From the NCBI RefSeq assembly GCF_004770745.1, contig NZ_RQGD01000022.1, positions 328,970 to 392,969 of the forward strand: a DNA stretch of 64,000 bases, written 5' to 3'. The notes below the pieces were generated by a model that was not told the origin of the DNA, made no database searches, and saw only the letters and a program-made list of their open reading frames with translations. The stretch comes from Leptospira ognonensis (GTDB lineage Bacteria; Spirochaetota; Leptospiria; Leptospirales; Leptospiraceae). A program made the translations under genes and the position numbers. Below, in pieces: positions 17,828-26,551 of this stretch (positions within the stretch are counted from its first letter, which is position 1; each line of letters starts with the position of its first letter).

Positions 17828-18865
17828 ATGAAAGCAGCAGTTCTTCACTCCGGAGATCGTTCGTTAAAAATTGAAAATATTTCCTTGCCAAGTGTTTTAC
17901 CAAAACAAGTTAAAATAAAAGTTAAAGCTTGTGGCATCTGTGGATCTGATATCCATCTAATTCTACATGGGAAAATGAAAGCTAGTTATAGTCCTTGCGT
18001 TCCTGGACATGAGACTTCGGGTGTCGTCGAAGAATTAGGCGAAGGAGTCACAAAGTTCAAGGTGGGAGATCGGGTTGTCGTTAGTGCCGGTACATCCTGT
18101 GGTCATTGTGCCTTCTGCCAATCTGGTAGGGAAAATTTATGCGAAGAAATTGGAGTCTTAGGTTTCAACCAACGAGGTGGATTTGCAGAATATTTGATCA
18201 TAGAAGACAGGTACTTACATCTGTTACCTGAATCCATTCCCTTTGCCCAAGGCGCAATTCTCGCTGACGCCGTTTCCACTCCCTATCACGCGATTAAATA
18301 CCAAGGAAACTTAAAAGCAGGTGAAACCGTCGTTATTATTGGGTGCGGAGGGCTTGGCATACATGGTGTCGCGATTGCCAAAGCCTTGGGTGCAGGGCAT
18401 ATCATCGCTGTGGACATTGATCGAGGCTCTCTTGAAAACGCGCTCTCGTATGGAGCTAGTGAAGTCATTCTTCTGGAAAAGAACACGCAACTCGGCAAGG
18501 TTTTAAAAGAAAAAACGAAAGGTGTCGATTTGCTTGCTGACTTTTCTGGATTCATGACAAACATTGAAAGTAGCATTCGCGCCATGAATCGAGGCGGTAG
18601 GATCGTACTCGTGGGAATAGGTCGAAGCAAACTCGAAATACCTATGCCATTTTTTCTCATTGAAAGGCAAATCCGCATCACAGGTTCTTACGGATCTGAT
18701 AGTCGTGCCATCCCCGAGTTAATCGAACTGTATCTCGCTCACAAAATTGATCTCACAAAATCAATTTCGGGAATACACAAATTAGAAGAAGCGAACGAAT
18801 ACCTTCATGCCCTAGAAGAAAAAAACGGGAATCCTATACGGTTTATATTAAATCCAGAACTCTAA
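17828..18865 (+). CDS. Zinc-dependent alcohol/polyol dehydrogenase (MDR family)
   Basis: A 345-residue standard medium-chain dehydrogenase. Catalytic zinc ligands: CGICGSD (near 38), PGHET (near 63) and a later acidic residue. Structural zinc cysteines are complete (SCGHCAFCQSGRENLC, near 94-109). The NAD-binding loop is GCGGLGIHG (near 174) followed by AVDID, whose Asp favours NAD over NADP. An alcohol is oxidised to aldehyde or ketone in the cytosol; the specific substrate (sorbitol, threonine, aryl or alkyl alcohol) cannot be assigned. It contrasts with the enlarged, zinc-lobe-less paralogue at 14177-15619. Confidence 0.9.
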   Translation: MKAAVLHSGDRSLKIENISLPSVLPKQVKIKVKACGICGSDIHLILHGKMKASYSPCVPGHETSGVVEELGEGVTKFKVGDRVVVSAGTSCGHCAFCQSGRENLCEEIGVLGFNQRGGFAEYLIIEDRYLHLLPESIPFAQGAILADAVSTPYHAIKYQGNLKAGETVVIIGCGGLGIHGVAIAKALGAGHIIAVDIDRGSLENALSYGASEVILLEKNTQLGKVLKEKTKGVDLLADFSGFMTNIESSIRAMNRGGRIVLVGIGRSKLEIPMPFFLIERQIRITGSYGSDSRAIPELIELYLAHKIDLTKSISGIHKLEEANEYLHALEEKNGNPIRFILNPEL

Positions 18866-18868
18866 GAT

Positions 18869-20788
18869 TTATTTAATTTCGATCATAATGTAAGAAACGT
18901 CATCGTCTTGGTACTTCCAACCTTTCGAATAACTATATAATTCTTTTTGTATAATTTTATGAAAGTTCATAAACGGCTCCGTTCTATTCTCCCATAAAAT
19001 TTGTTTCAGCCGTTCTTCACCAAATGCACCCAATGTGGGGTTGTTTAAATCTGGAATCCCATCTGTGAATAGAAAAAGTCGATCACCCTCTTCTAAACTC
19101 AGTTTACCAACGCTATATTCTGAATCCGCAAATATTCCCAGAGGCCTTCCTTTCGTAATGAAATCAAGCAGTATCGGTGAACTTTTACGAAGAACATAAA
19201 AATGAGGATGACCCGCGTTTACATAAGACAGAATCTTTGTATCTGTATCAATATATAGATAGGATGCGGTGATGAACATTCCTCGGTTTTTGCCAAAAAG
19301 ATTTCTATTCATAGAGTTGAAAACTTTCGCTGGATATTGGATATAGGGAGAGGTTGCCGTAAAAGCCATTTTCGACATGGCCGCAACAACGGCCGAAGAA
19401 ATTCCGTGGCCAGCCACATCACAAATTAATACACCCCAATTGCCCATACTATCATTAACATAATCAAAATAATCCCCACCTATCGAATGGAGACTATTAT
19501 TAAAGCTAACAATGTTTAAATTGGTATCTCCTTTTTCAAGCTCAGATAGTAGTGATTTTTGCAATTCCTTAGCGAGCATTAAATCCTTATCAATGGCAAC
19601 CAATCTTTCCAACTCCTTATTTTTCGTAATCAATTGCTCATTATACAAATCAATGGATCTAACCATCTCAAGGTAGTATTTGAAAACAAAAAGAGAGAAG
19701 GAAATGACCCCAATCCATAGTCCAAAGTGAATGATTTGATAGCTATAGGGAAGAAGTTCCATATCTACAAGAATATCATGTGCGCCGGCAACTACTAACG
19801 AAAGCAATCCTAATGTTATCAAACTATACTTAAACTGATCTCGGATGAATACATAAATGGATGAAAGCAAAATGAAAAATGCTTGGAGAATCATCCAAAT
19901 CGAAAAATCGAGTTCAGTATTTAAATAAGATAACTCTGGAGAAGAATTTTTTATCAAATAAAATCCATAAATAATAATATTTAGAACAAATAAGACCTTA
20001 AAACAATTTCTAAAAAATCTTGGAAACACCTCACCGAGAAAAAGTAAAAGTAATAACGGACAGACAAGATAATTCAAGTATTGAATGGAGGATATGTAAT
20101 CTGAATATGATCGCAATGCATATCCAATAAAACCATTTATACCCTCAATGATGGCGCAACTAAAAAGTAACAAAGAGAAATATATGTTAATGGTAATTTC
20201 TTTTCTTAATAAATATATACCAAAAAAAAGAAATGAGAGAAAAAACATAACCGGCGTTAGAAATGATCGCCAAATATTTTCACTGAACAAACCCACGAGT
20301 GCATCTGAATGTTCTAAAAATTTTACTTCTTTATCTAATCCGATGAATGCTTTATAATTTGATCTGCACCTAATATAGACATACCCCTTTGTTTCTTTTT
20401 GGAGCGGGACTATATGCGGAAAAACATAGTCAGACAGATTGAATGTATAAACTAAATTATGCCCTTGATAGATTAATAATTTTTCAACAGCAATTTCAAT
20501 GTATAAGGCCGGATTTTCATATTTTGTTAATTTCGCATCTGGAAATCGAATCCAAAGATCATGATCGGCGATCGGAACCAACCCTAGAGCATTTCCCGAA
20601 AAGGAATTCCATGCTTCTGGCGCGAGATTTTTCGGATGTGCAATATTCTGATTTTTATGCACCCAAAGAAATTCTCTTTTTTCTAAATAGATCGAATCGC
20701 CGTTACTAACCCGTTCCTTACAGTTTATGAAAAAAATTAGGATGGCTAGAATACAAATTCCGCACAGCTTCTTTCTTATTTTTTCCAT
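18869..20788 (-). CDS. 7TM sensor PP2C-type phosphatase (RsbU/SpoIIE domain)
   Basis: A membrane signalling protein of about 639 residues. The start at 20788 gives a signal-like segment ending in INCKE (possible lipobox). Then follow an extracytoplasmic beta-rich region (about 35-160), seven hydrophobic helices (about 170-400, 7TMR-DISM arrangement), a coiled linker (ELERLVAIDKDLMLAKELQK) and a C-terminal SpoIIE/RsbU phosphatase domain (about 445-639). The phosphatase has metal-binding motifs GGDYFDY, CDVAGHGISSA and LFTDGIPD. Such proteins dephosphorylate anti-sigma-factor antagonists in response to an external ligand. The longer open frame to 20959 would run through the divergent gene and is rejected. 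Confidence 0.88.
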   Translation of the reverse strand: MEKIRKKLCGICILAILIFFINCKERVSNGDSIYLEKREFLWVHKNQNIAHPKNLAPEAWNSFSGNALGLVPIADHDLWIRFPDAKLTKYENPALYIEIAVEKLLIYQGHNLVYTFNLSDYVFPHIVPLQKETKGYVYIRCRSNYKAFIGLDKEVKFLEHSDALVGLFSENIWRSFLTPVMFFLSFLFFGIYLLRKEITINIYFSLLLFSCAIIEGINGFIGYALRSYSDYISSIQYLNYLVCPLLLLLFLGEVFPRFFRNCFKVLFVLNIIIYGFYLIKNSSPELSYLNTELDFSIWMILQAFFILLSSIYVFIRDQFKYSLITLGLLSLVVAGAHDILVDMELLPYSYQIIHFGLWIGVISFSLFVFKYYLEMVRSIDLYNEQLITKNKELERLVAIDKDLMLAKELQKSLLSELEKGDTNLNIVSFNNSLHSIGGDYFDYVNDSMGNWGVLICDVAGHGISSAVVAAMSKMAFTATSPYIQYPAKVFNSMNRNLFGKNRGMFITASYLYIDTDTKILSYVNAGHPHFYVLRKSSPILLDFITKGRPLGIFADSEYSVGKLSLEEGDRLFLFTDGIPDLNNPTLGAFGEERLKQILWENRTEPFMNFHKIIQKELYSYSKGWKYQDDDVSYIMIEIK

Positions 20789-20849
20789 TGTAATAAGTTT
20801 GACTTCTAACAAATTTTTAAACCATGATAGAGAAGCAGGATCAATGTAC

Positions 20850-21140
20850 ATGAAATCGTTTCGATTCCTAATCTTTTTTTCTTTCCTACTTAATTCCGTT
20901 TTCCTCTTTGCCCAAGCGCCAGAAAACCCTTCAGCGAAGGACATTATCAGCCAAGACAAAATGCAATGTTATTCGATACCGACGGAGATTGACTCCTTAG
21001 AATATCAAAAATCGGTAAAATGCGTTACAAAAGATGCCATATGTTTCATCATACAGGGGTTTGCGATGAGTTGTATCCCTCGCTCAGGAAAATACCCTCT
21101 GGAAATTCCCGACATGACACCAAAACCCTCCTATCCTTAG
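20850..21140 (+). CDS. Small secreted protein with four cysteines
   Basis: A 96-residue exported protein: signal peptide MKSFRFLIFFSFLLNSVFLF with probable cleavage after FAQA, then a mature part with four cysteines (QCYSI, KCVTK, ICFII, SCIPR) that may form two disulphides. The ATG at 20850 lies nine bases after AGGA at 20837 and is preferred over the ATG at 20844. The long open frame from 20727 overlaps the divergent phosphatase gene and was trimmed. The gene ends ten bases before the nitronate monooxygenase gene. No known family was recognised. Confidence 0.6.
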   Translation: MKSFRFLIFFSFLLNSVFLFAQAPENPSAKDIISQDKMQCYSIPTEIDSLEYQKSVKCVTKDAICFIIQGFAMSCIPRSGKYPLEIPDMTPKPSYP

Positions 21141-21150
21141 GCGACATATT

Positions 21151-22092
21151 ATGAAAATTAAAACAAAAATTACGGAAATGCTGAACATTGATCTTCCAAT
21201 CATTGCGGCACCGATGTTTCTCGTTTCCTATCCAGAACTCGTCGTCGCCGTCTCCGAAGCAGGTGGCATCGGTTGTTTTCCTTCGTTAAATTACAGGACA
21301 CCGGAACAGCTTCGAGAAGGACTCAAAGAAATTCGATCGAAAACAAAAAAACCCATCGGAGTCAATATCATTCTTCATAAAGAACATAACCCGAATTGGG
21401 CGAAACAATTTGAGATCGTAATGGAGATGAAAGTGGAGCTCGTAATCACCAGTTTAGGTACTCCTCGAACCATTGCGAAAGAAATCAAAGCAAACGGATC
21501 TACCCTGTTTTGCGACGTAACCACGTTAAAACATGCAAACATCGTCGCAAAGTCTGGTGCCGATGCTCTCATCGCAGTAGCTCAAGGTGCGGGTGGGCAC
21601 GCTGGAAATACCAATCCATTCGCACTGATCCCTTACCTGAAGAAAGAAACAGGTCTTCCCATTATTGCTGCTGGTGCCATATCTGGTGGTCAGCAAATGG
21701 CGGCCGCTCTCGCGCTGGGTGCGGATGCCGTTTATATCGGAACAAAGTTGATCGCCACTCATGAGTCAAGAGCACAAAATGAATACAAACAAATGCTAAT
21801 TGACTCGTCGCCCGAAGAGATCATTTATACCGAAAAAATTTCGGGAATACCTGCAAACTGGCTGGCGAAATCGGTAGAAAAATCACCTGAACTCATGTCA
21901 CATAGCACGCGTAAGATCGCCGAAGGTTATGCCGGCGGGGAGCAAGCCATGGAACAAGAGTATAAACGTTGGCGAGATATCTGGTCTGCTGGTCAAGGCG
22001 TCGCGCAAATTGAAAACATTCGCCCCGCAGGTGATGTGATTTTGGAAATGGCAAAAGAATATTTAGAAGTTGTTTCGAGATTACCGAGATAA
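21151..22092 (+). CDS. Nitronate monooxygenase (2-nitropropane dioxygenase family)
   Basis: A 313-residue FMN-dependent TIM-barrel enzyme. Typical segments are PIIAAPMFLVSYPELV at the start, SEAGGIGCFPSLNYRTP, GADALIAVAQGAGGHAGN (near 135-152) with the catalytic-region His, and GAISGGQQMAAALALGADAVYIGTKL (near 175-200), the phosphate-binding glycine loop for FMN. Family members oxidise alkyl nitronates to carbonyl compounds and nitrite. Some homologues are enoyl reductases or IMP-dehydrogenase-like, so the exact reaction is less certain than the family. It shares a direction and a short gap with the small secreted protein upstream. Confidence 0.88.
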   Translation: MKIKTKITEMLNIDLPIIAAPMFLVSYPELVVAVSEAGGIGCFPSLNYRTPEQLREGLKEIRSKTKKPIGVNIILHKEHNPNWAKQFEIVMEMKVELVITSLGTPRTIAKEIKANGSTLFCDVTTLKHANIVAKSGADALIAVAQGAGGHAGNTNPFALIPYLKKETGLPIIAAGAISGGQQMAAALALGADAVYIGTKLIATHESRAQNEYKQMLIDSSPEEIIYTEKISGIPANWLAKSVEKSPELMSHSTRKIAEGYAGGEQAMEQEYKRWRDIWSAGQGVAQIENIRPAGDVILEMAKEYLEVVSRLPR

Positions 22093-22097
22093 ATGTC

Positions 22098-23381
22098 TTA
22101 TTTTGCGGATTGGATTGCTCGGGTCATTTCCTGAATGGCTAAATAGTCATTTGTCTTAAAAATAAGTTCTCCATTTTTGTCTAAAACAAGAAAGAACGGA
22201 AGACCTATCTTTAATTCTGGATATCTACTATCAGCTGCGAAAGTATCAAAAATCGCATCTGTATCTTCTACCTTCCATAAGATCGCTTCCTCTTTGAGAG
22301 TTTGGTTTAATTTTGAATCACTGAGTGTTAATTTTTGAAATTCTTTACAATTGGTGCACCAATCTGCATAAAAATCTATAAAAATCGGCTTACCGTCTAA
22401 CTTAGCTTTTTTTAATACGAATTCCTGGTTTCTATACCATTTTAAATTTCCAATTTGTTCGCTTTCATCAGAGAGTTTAGCCTGTTCCAGTGTTAAATCA
22501 TTTCCAGTCTTAAGAACTGAAGTCATTATAACTGCGATTAAAACGATCGTTGCAAGGCTAAGAGCCTTTTTCATTTGAATGGAAATAAAACTGGAATGTT
22601 CTTGATAGAAAAAACAAACTGCAACGAGCGCTAGCCATAAGATAAATAGTTTTAGGCTCGTAAACTCGCTCCATTCAAACGATTCTCCTGCCTTTGCCAA
22701 ATAACTGTAGGAAAAATATAAGATCAACAATGAGAGTACAATTTGCACGTATCTCATCCATTTTCCTGATTTCGGTAGCGAAAGCCCAAAGACTCCAATT
22801 CCCAAAAAAGGCAATCCCACACCCAGACCAAAGGCAAACATCTTCAGCGCCGTAGAAAGAATCGGGAAAAAACCTATGACTCCATCACTAGTCGCAATGA
22901 CCTGTAGCAGAATCGATACGACAACTGGCCCTACACAAGGGGAAGACAATAAACCTGCCCCCATACCTAGAAAAAAACTTCCAGATAGACTCGAAGATTG
23001 CTCATTTGCTGATTTTTGTCCAAAAATCGGTAAATGCAAAAGCTCTGCCGTTGAAAGTGCTAAAACGAAAAGTATATATGCTAAGACGATGTTTGTTTCT
23101 GGATATCTAAGAACCGTATTGAATACTCCGCCCGTAAAACCAGCGATGACACCAAACAATAAATACATGAATGCCAGTCCGAAGTAATACACCACTGGGT
23201 GTAGCCATTTTACGGAATTTGTTCTGGCCTTTAGAATACCAGCCGTTATGGGATACAAAGGATAAACGCAAGGAAGGAGGGAAGCTAAAAGACCACCTAG
23301 TACAAGTAAAAGAAAGATAAAAGGATGAAAGGCTGATCCACCAACCTGCATTTCAATATAGGATTGTAATTGCGTAAACAT
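22098..23381 (-). CDS. DsbD-type thiol:disulphide interchange protein without the periplasmic alpha domain
   Basis: A 427-residue inner-membrane protein. It starts directly with the eight-helix DsbD/CcdA transmembrane domain, with redox cysteines in LLPCVYPLYP and SSPCVGPVV. A C-terminal thioredoxin-like domain (about 305-427) carries FYADWCTNCKEF. It would move electrons from cytoplasmic thioredoxin across the membrane to exported thiols. The N-terminal alpha domain of E. coli DsbD is missing, as in ScsB-short and CcdA-thioredoxin forms. It is third in an operon after a porin and a FecR-like protein with a CxxCH motif, one base after the porin stop, so it may keep those exported cysteines reduced. 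Confidence 0.9.
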   Translation of the reverse strand: MFTQLQSYIEMQVGGSAFHPFIFLLLVLGGLLASLLPCVYPLYPITAGILKARTNSVKWLHPVVYYFGLAFMYLLFGVIAGFTGGVFNTVLRYPETNIVLAYILFVLALSTAELLHLPIFGQKSANEQSSSLSGSFFLGMGAGLLSSPCVGPVVVSILLQVIATSDGVIGFFPILSTALKMFAFGLGVGLPFLGIGVFGLSLPKSGKWMRYVQIVLSLLILYFSYSYLAKAGESFEWSEFTSLKLFILWLALVAVCFFYQEHSSFISIQMKKALSLATIVLIAVIMTSVLKTGNDLTLEQAKLSDESEQIGNLKWYRNQEFVLKKAKLDGKPIFIDFYADWCTNCKEFQKLTLSDSKLNQTLKEEAILWKVEDTDAIFDTFAADSRYPELKIGLPFFLVLDKNGELIFKTNDYLAIQEMTRAIQSAK

Positions 23382-23382
23382 G

Positions 23383-24783
23383 TTAAAAAATTACATTCGC
23401 TTTTAGGAAAATGTTACGCTCCAATCTGCCATATTCAGAAATCAATGGAGCCGTGGGCGTCGAAAACTGAGATTGATATTCTGTTGCAGTTCTTTCCGTC
23501 GATAGATTGTCGATGTAGGTTTTATTTGGAGCGCCTTTTGAATCATAAGAACGCGTCTCCATATAGCCTAGGCCAAATCGAGTCGAATCGGAGAGGAAGT
23601 ATTCCCAGTAAATTTGTCTGGAAACATAATACGATTTATCAGAGTATACTGGTATTTTCAAAGTATTGATATCGGCAAGCCTTGCCCAAGGTTCTTGCAC
23701 ATTAGACTCAGTCGTTTGGACGCCTGGCGACGGCCCACCATTGCCGATTTCACCTCGGATTACCCATCGGATCAACTTCGTTCCTAGACCGAGCCATGCA
23801 TAAGCTCCGCGTCCTGTGGTTTCGCTGATCTGTTTTGGAAACTGAGTGGGATTCATTACATCTGAGTAACTTCCACCATATTTTTTCTTAAAAATACCAC
23901 CCAATCCTAAATTCACATACTCGCGCCAAAGCAGATTGCTCTCAATCGCATACGTTTGGCTTTGTGATAAGCGGATATCCCCTCTTAATTGCGTATTCAC
24001 ATTATTATCAGAAGGAAGGCATTTTGATTTTCCTTCAAAACAATCATTACCTGCATAACCGAAGGCATTGCCAGACCGTGCTAGAAAATGAATCCCGGTT
24101 TTAAGAGTGTCAGTCCAAGGCTGCTCCCAACTTACTCTCGCTATCATATCGTAGCCAGACCCATTGGCATTCTGAAGACTTTTATAACCTTCTCCGTTTA
24201 CAACTGCTAGGTGTGCCGATAAAGATTTCCATTTTAAAAGGTAAGAAAAACCTAAATCAACAGGATCCGCCGAAAACCCCATAGATTCAAGTGGCGATTT
24301 TTCCATATAACGCCAGTCATAGTAGCCACCCCATACCGAATGCATATGAGGCAATTCCTGCATGCCGAAAGTGAATCGGTGGCTGACAGTTCCGAATTCC
24401 AAAACTTTTTGTATGTTTGCGCGCCGTATGGCAAAGGTATAAGGATTTGATTTGGTGCCGCCATCTGCCGTCGTATCTGCGGAGATAGCATTACTCTTTA
24501 AAGCCTCTCCCCAAAATTCGACTTTAATGCCGGTGTTCTCCCATTCTTTTGTAATATGAAACATGGTCCAAGGTAGGGAAAATCCGGTCTTATCTGACTG
24601 CGTGGTATCTGAAAGACCAGAAGCTTTGTCCCTCACCCTATATCCAAAAGTAGGAGTGACGATGGCACCAATCTTTAATCCATAATGGGCATCGGGCTCG
24701 TCTTTCTTTGTTGTGACTACTTCTTCTGCGACTAACAGAGAAGTAGTGAAAAACAGTAAGAGAAGAAGATTTTTTTTATACAC
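23383..24783 (-). CDS. Outer-membrane beta-barrel (porin-like) protein
   Basis: A 466-residue exported protein with a signal peptide (MYKKNLLLLLFFTTSLLVAEE). The body consists of alternating strands with Trp/Tyr girdles (GLKIGAIVTPTFGYRV, VSHRFTFGMQELPH, ARVSWEQPW) and ends in a terminal Phe (NIFLKANVIF), the classic C-terminal signal for barrel assembly. I estimate 16 or more strands. Two cysteines (near 249 and 255) may form a loop disulphide. The GTG start at 24783 overlaps the FecR-like stop codon by one base. It could pass ligands outward or inward; the substrate is unknown. Confidence 0.78.
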   Translation of the reverse strand: MYKKNLLLLLFFTTSLLVAEEVVTTKKDEPDAHYGLKIGAIVTPTFGYRVRDKASGLSDTTQSDKTGFSLPWTMFHITKEWENTGIKVEFWGEALKSNAISADTTADGGTKSNPYTFAIRRANIQKVLEFGTVSHRFTFGMQELPHMHSVWGGYYDWRYMEKSPLESMGFSADPVDLGFSYLLKWKSLSAHLAVVNGEGYKSLQNANGSGYDMIARVSWEQPWTDTLKTGIHFLARSGNAFGYAGNDCFEGKSKCLPSDNNVNTQLRGDIRLSQSQTYAIESNLLWREYVNLGLGGIFKKKYGGSYSDVMNPTQFPKQISETTGRGAYAWLGLGTKLIRWVIRGEIGNGGPSPGVQTTESNVQEPWARLADINTLKIPVYSDKSYYVSRQIYWEYFLSDSTRFGLGYMETRSYDSKGAPNKTYIDNLSTERTATEYQSQFSTPTAPLISEYGRLERNIFLKANVIF

Positions 24784-25478
24784 TATTTTCCATACTTTTC
24801 ATCTGGTATGCGATTTGCATCTTCCCAACCTATTGGTTTGTGGCAGGAAAGGCAATTGCTAAGCATTGGAACATCTTTCATTTTTTTCTGCAAAGCAACG
24901 GTCGCACCATCTTTAGTAATCAGATCTTTATATTCATTTTTCTCGAGATCGGAAATGCCTTCTGTTACGCCAGCACCAGATCCCTTGCTGAAAATGGTTC
25001 CATTGACATCCACTTTTCCTTCACAGACACATGTATAAGATTTTTTCTCTTTTGCCACATAATAAACACCAAATGCAGTTCCCCTAACACCAGCTGTAGA
25101 TGTAGGTGAGGAAATTTCAAAATTTCCTTTTTTGAAATCCTTTACTTTGAACCAAGCAGATCCATTTTCAACGAATCCTTTTGAAATTTGTTTTTTTGTA
25201 TCCCATTCTTTAAGTGCAAACGTTGTATTTGGTTGGATTCTAAATTCTGTTTCCTTAAAGATCAAATCCACCTTTGATCCGTTACCTGTCTTTAAAGTAT
25301 CTCCAGGTTTAAGAATATCATTAACTTTAAATGCTTTCCAAAGCTTCAAAGCATCGTCAGCGCTCATAATGCTTACTTTTCCTTTAACATAGCCTGCAAC
25401 TGCGAAATCATTGGCGGAAATGCTTGTCGAGATTATCGCTACGATGAATAGAAAGATGGTTAATTGTTTGTTCTTCAT
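24783..25478 (-). CDS. FecR-domain exported protein with C-terminal CxxCH haem-type motif
   Basis: A 231-residue exported protein: signal peptide to about residue 22 (SISANDF), a FecR domain from about 28 to 165 (GKVSIM, LKPGDTLKTGNGSKVDLIF, FEISSPTSTAGVRGTAF, all family hallmarks), and a C-terminal extension with NCLSCHKP near 210, a CxxCH cytochrome-c motif. There is also a CVC pair near 140. FecR domains normally act as periplasmic regulators; here there is no membrane anchor of the FecR sigma-regulator type and no sigma factor gene beside it. It is the first gene of an operon with a porin and a DsbD-like reductase. Haem attachment is inferred, not proven. Confidence 0.8.
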   Translation of the reverse strand: MKNKQLTIFLFIVAIISTSISANDFAVAGYVKGKVSIMSADDALKLWKAFKVNDILKPGDTLKTGNGSKVDLIFKETEFRIQPNTTFALKEWDTKKQISKGFVENGSAWFKVKDFKKGNFEISSPTSTAGVRGTAFGVYYVAKEKKSYTCVCEGKVDVNGTIFSKGSGAGVTEGISDLEKNEYKDLITKDGATVALQKKMKDVPMLSNCLSCHKPIGWEDANRIPDEKYGK

Positions 25479-25486
25479 AAAGTGTT

Positions 25487-25516
25487 ATCCTATCTTAGTA
25501 CTAACATTCTTATCAA
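25487..25516 (-). promoter_or_regulatory. Possible sigma-70 promoter of the FecR-porin-DsbD operon
   Basis: On the minus strand TTGATA (25516-25511) is followed after 18 bases by TAGGAT (25492-25487), a few bases upstream of the ATG at 25478. The fit to -35 and -10 consensus is moderate and the implied leader is very short, so this is tentative. Confidence 0.35.
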
Positions 25517-25544
25517 GATATTTTTTCATCGAAAAAAGCTGTAA

Positions 25545-26471
25545 TTATGTCCAAGGAATCGCAAATCCAAGATTTGTTAGTTTGCCTTCGAGTTCGTCTC
25601 TTTCCCTACTCTTCTTGTTTGTTGATCCAGTTTCGTCAAGAAGGCCGAATTCCTTTGCTAATTCGATGGCAGCTTGTTTGCCCCCTTGATTAAGCGCTGA
25701 AATTATCTTTTTATCGTACTGTGTGAGAAAAACGGATTGCACTCTATAATCCAGAAAGGCTTCCCATGTGTAAGGAACCCATTTACTAACAATTTCATCG
25801 CCGATGATGGTCGCGAAATTTCTGATCTCTAATTGTGCATGGTCATCCATACGTAATGCAAGGAAGTGAAGTAGATTGTGCAAATCTACTTTCCAATATG
25901 CCTCAGTATAAGTAGCAAGTGGGAGATCTTTACGTGCCTGCTCTCTAGCAACACCCAGATCCAATCGTTCCTGGTAAATATTATTTGCTAATGCTTGTAA
26001 GTCGGATTCCTTTTGGGTCAAAAGATTTCCCTTTTCAATTTCTAAAAATCCATTACTACCTTGCATATTTGCCTTAGATTGCAATCTCCATTCTGATGGC
26101 TTCGTTGTTTGTGCCGAATCGATGGCAACGGAGTAACGCGTAGAGTATTCATTGACATTTGCTGTCCTATGTCGAATCCATTGACGCCAAGTATCCATGG
26201 GAACTCGAACGTGTAATTTAATCTCGCACATCTCAAAAGGCGTACTATGCCTATGACGCATCAGATAGCGAACAAGTCCTCTGTCTTCGTTGACTTTTTT
26301 TGTTCCTTTTCCGTACGAAACGCGAGCTGCTTGAACAATTGACTCATCCGAACCCATGTAATCAACAAGTCGCACAAAGCCATCATCAAGAACGGGGAAT
26401 GGTTTGCCCAAAATAGAATCTAGGGAAGGTACGGAAACACGGGAAATGGGCTCAAAGTCAGTTTGTTGCAT
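25545..26471 (-). CDS. thyX: Flavin-dependent thymidylate synthase
   Basis: Makes dTMP from dUMP using methylene-THF, FAD and NADPH. The signature RHRTANVNEYSTRYS (near 105-120) matches the ThyX motif RHRxxSxNExSxRY, with one variation (A/N for S in the middle). The LRMDDHAQLEIRNFA segment near 220 is the second conserved block. Length is about 308 residues from the ATG at 26471; a TTG at 26495 just after AGGAGG is an alternative but the spacing is only one base. With ThyX the cell needs no dihydrofolate regeneration for dTMP synthesis. Confidence 0.95.
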   Translation of the reverse strand: MQQTDFEPISRVSVPSLDSILGKPFPVLDDGFVRLVDYMGSDESIVQAARVSYGKGTKKVNEDRGLVRYLMRHRHSTPFEMCEIKLHVRVPMDTWRQWIRHRTANVNEYSTRYSVAIDSAQTTKPSEWRLQSKANMQGSNGFLEIEKGNLLTQKESDLQALANNIYQERLDLGVAREQARKDLPLATYTEAYWKVDLHNLLHFLALRMDDHAQLEIRNFATIIGDEIVSKWVPYTWEAFLDYRVQSVFLTQYDKKIISALNQGGKQAAIELAKEFGLLDETGSTNKKSRERDELEGKLTNLGFAIPWT

Positions 26472-26551
26472 ATAAGCTTTATTTTTTAGTTCCAAGCCTC
26501 CTGAAAAGTCGAAAATAGGGCTATAAGATATAGTTGTTAAAAGGACATTGA

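Noticed and set aside
20727..20849. Upstream extension of the small secreted protein gene
   Set aside because: It would run through the divergent RsbU-type gene start; the signal peptide and AGGA place the start at 20850.
25411..25689. Plus-strand frame of 92 residues between the FecR-like and thyX genes
   Set aside because: It overlaps both genes in antisense and has no ribosome-binding site; the translation lacks a recognisable pattern.
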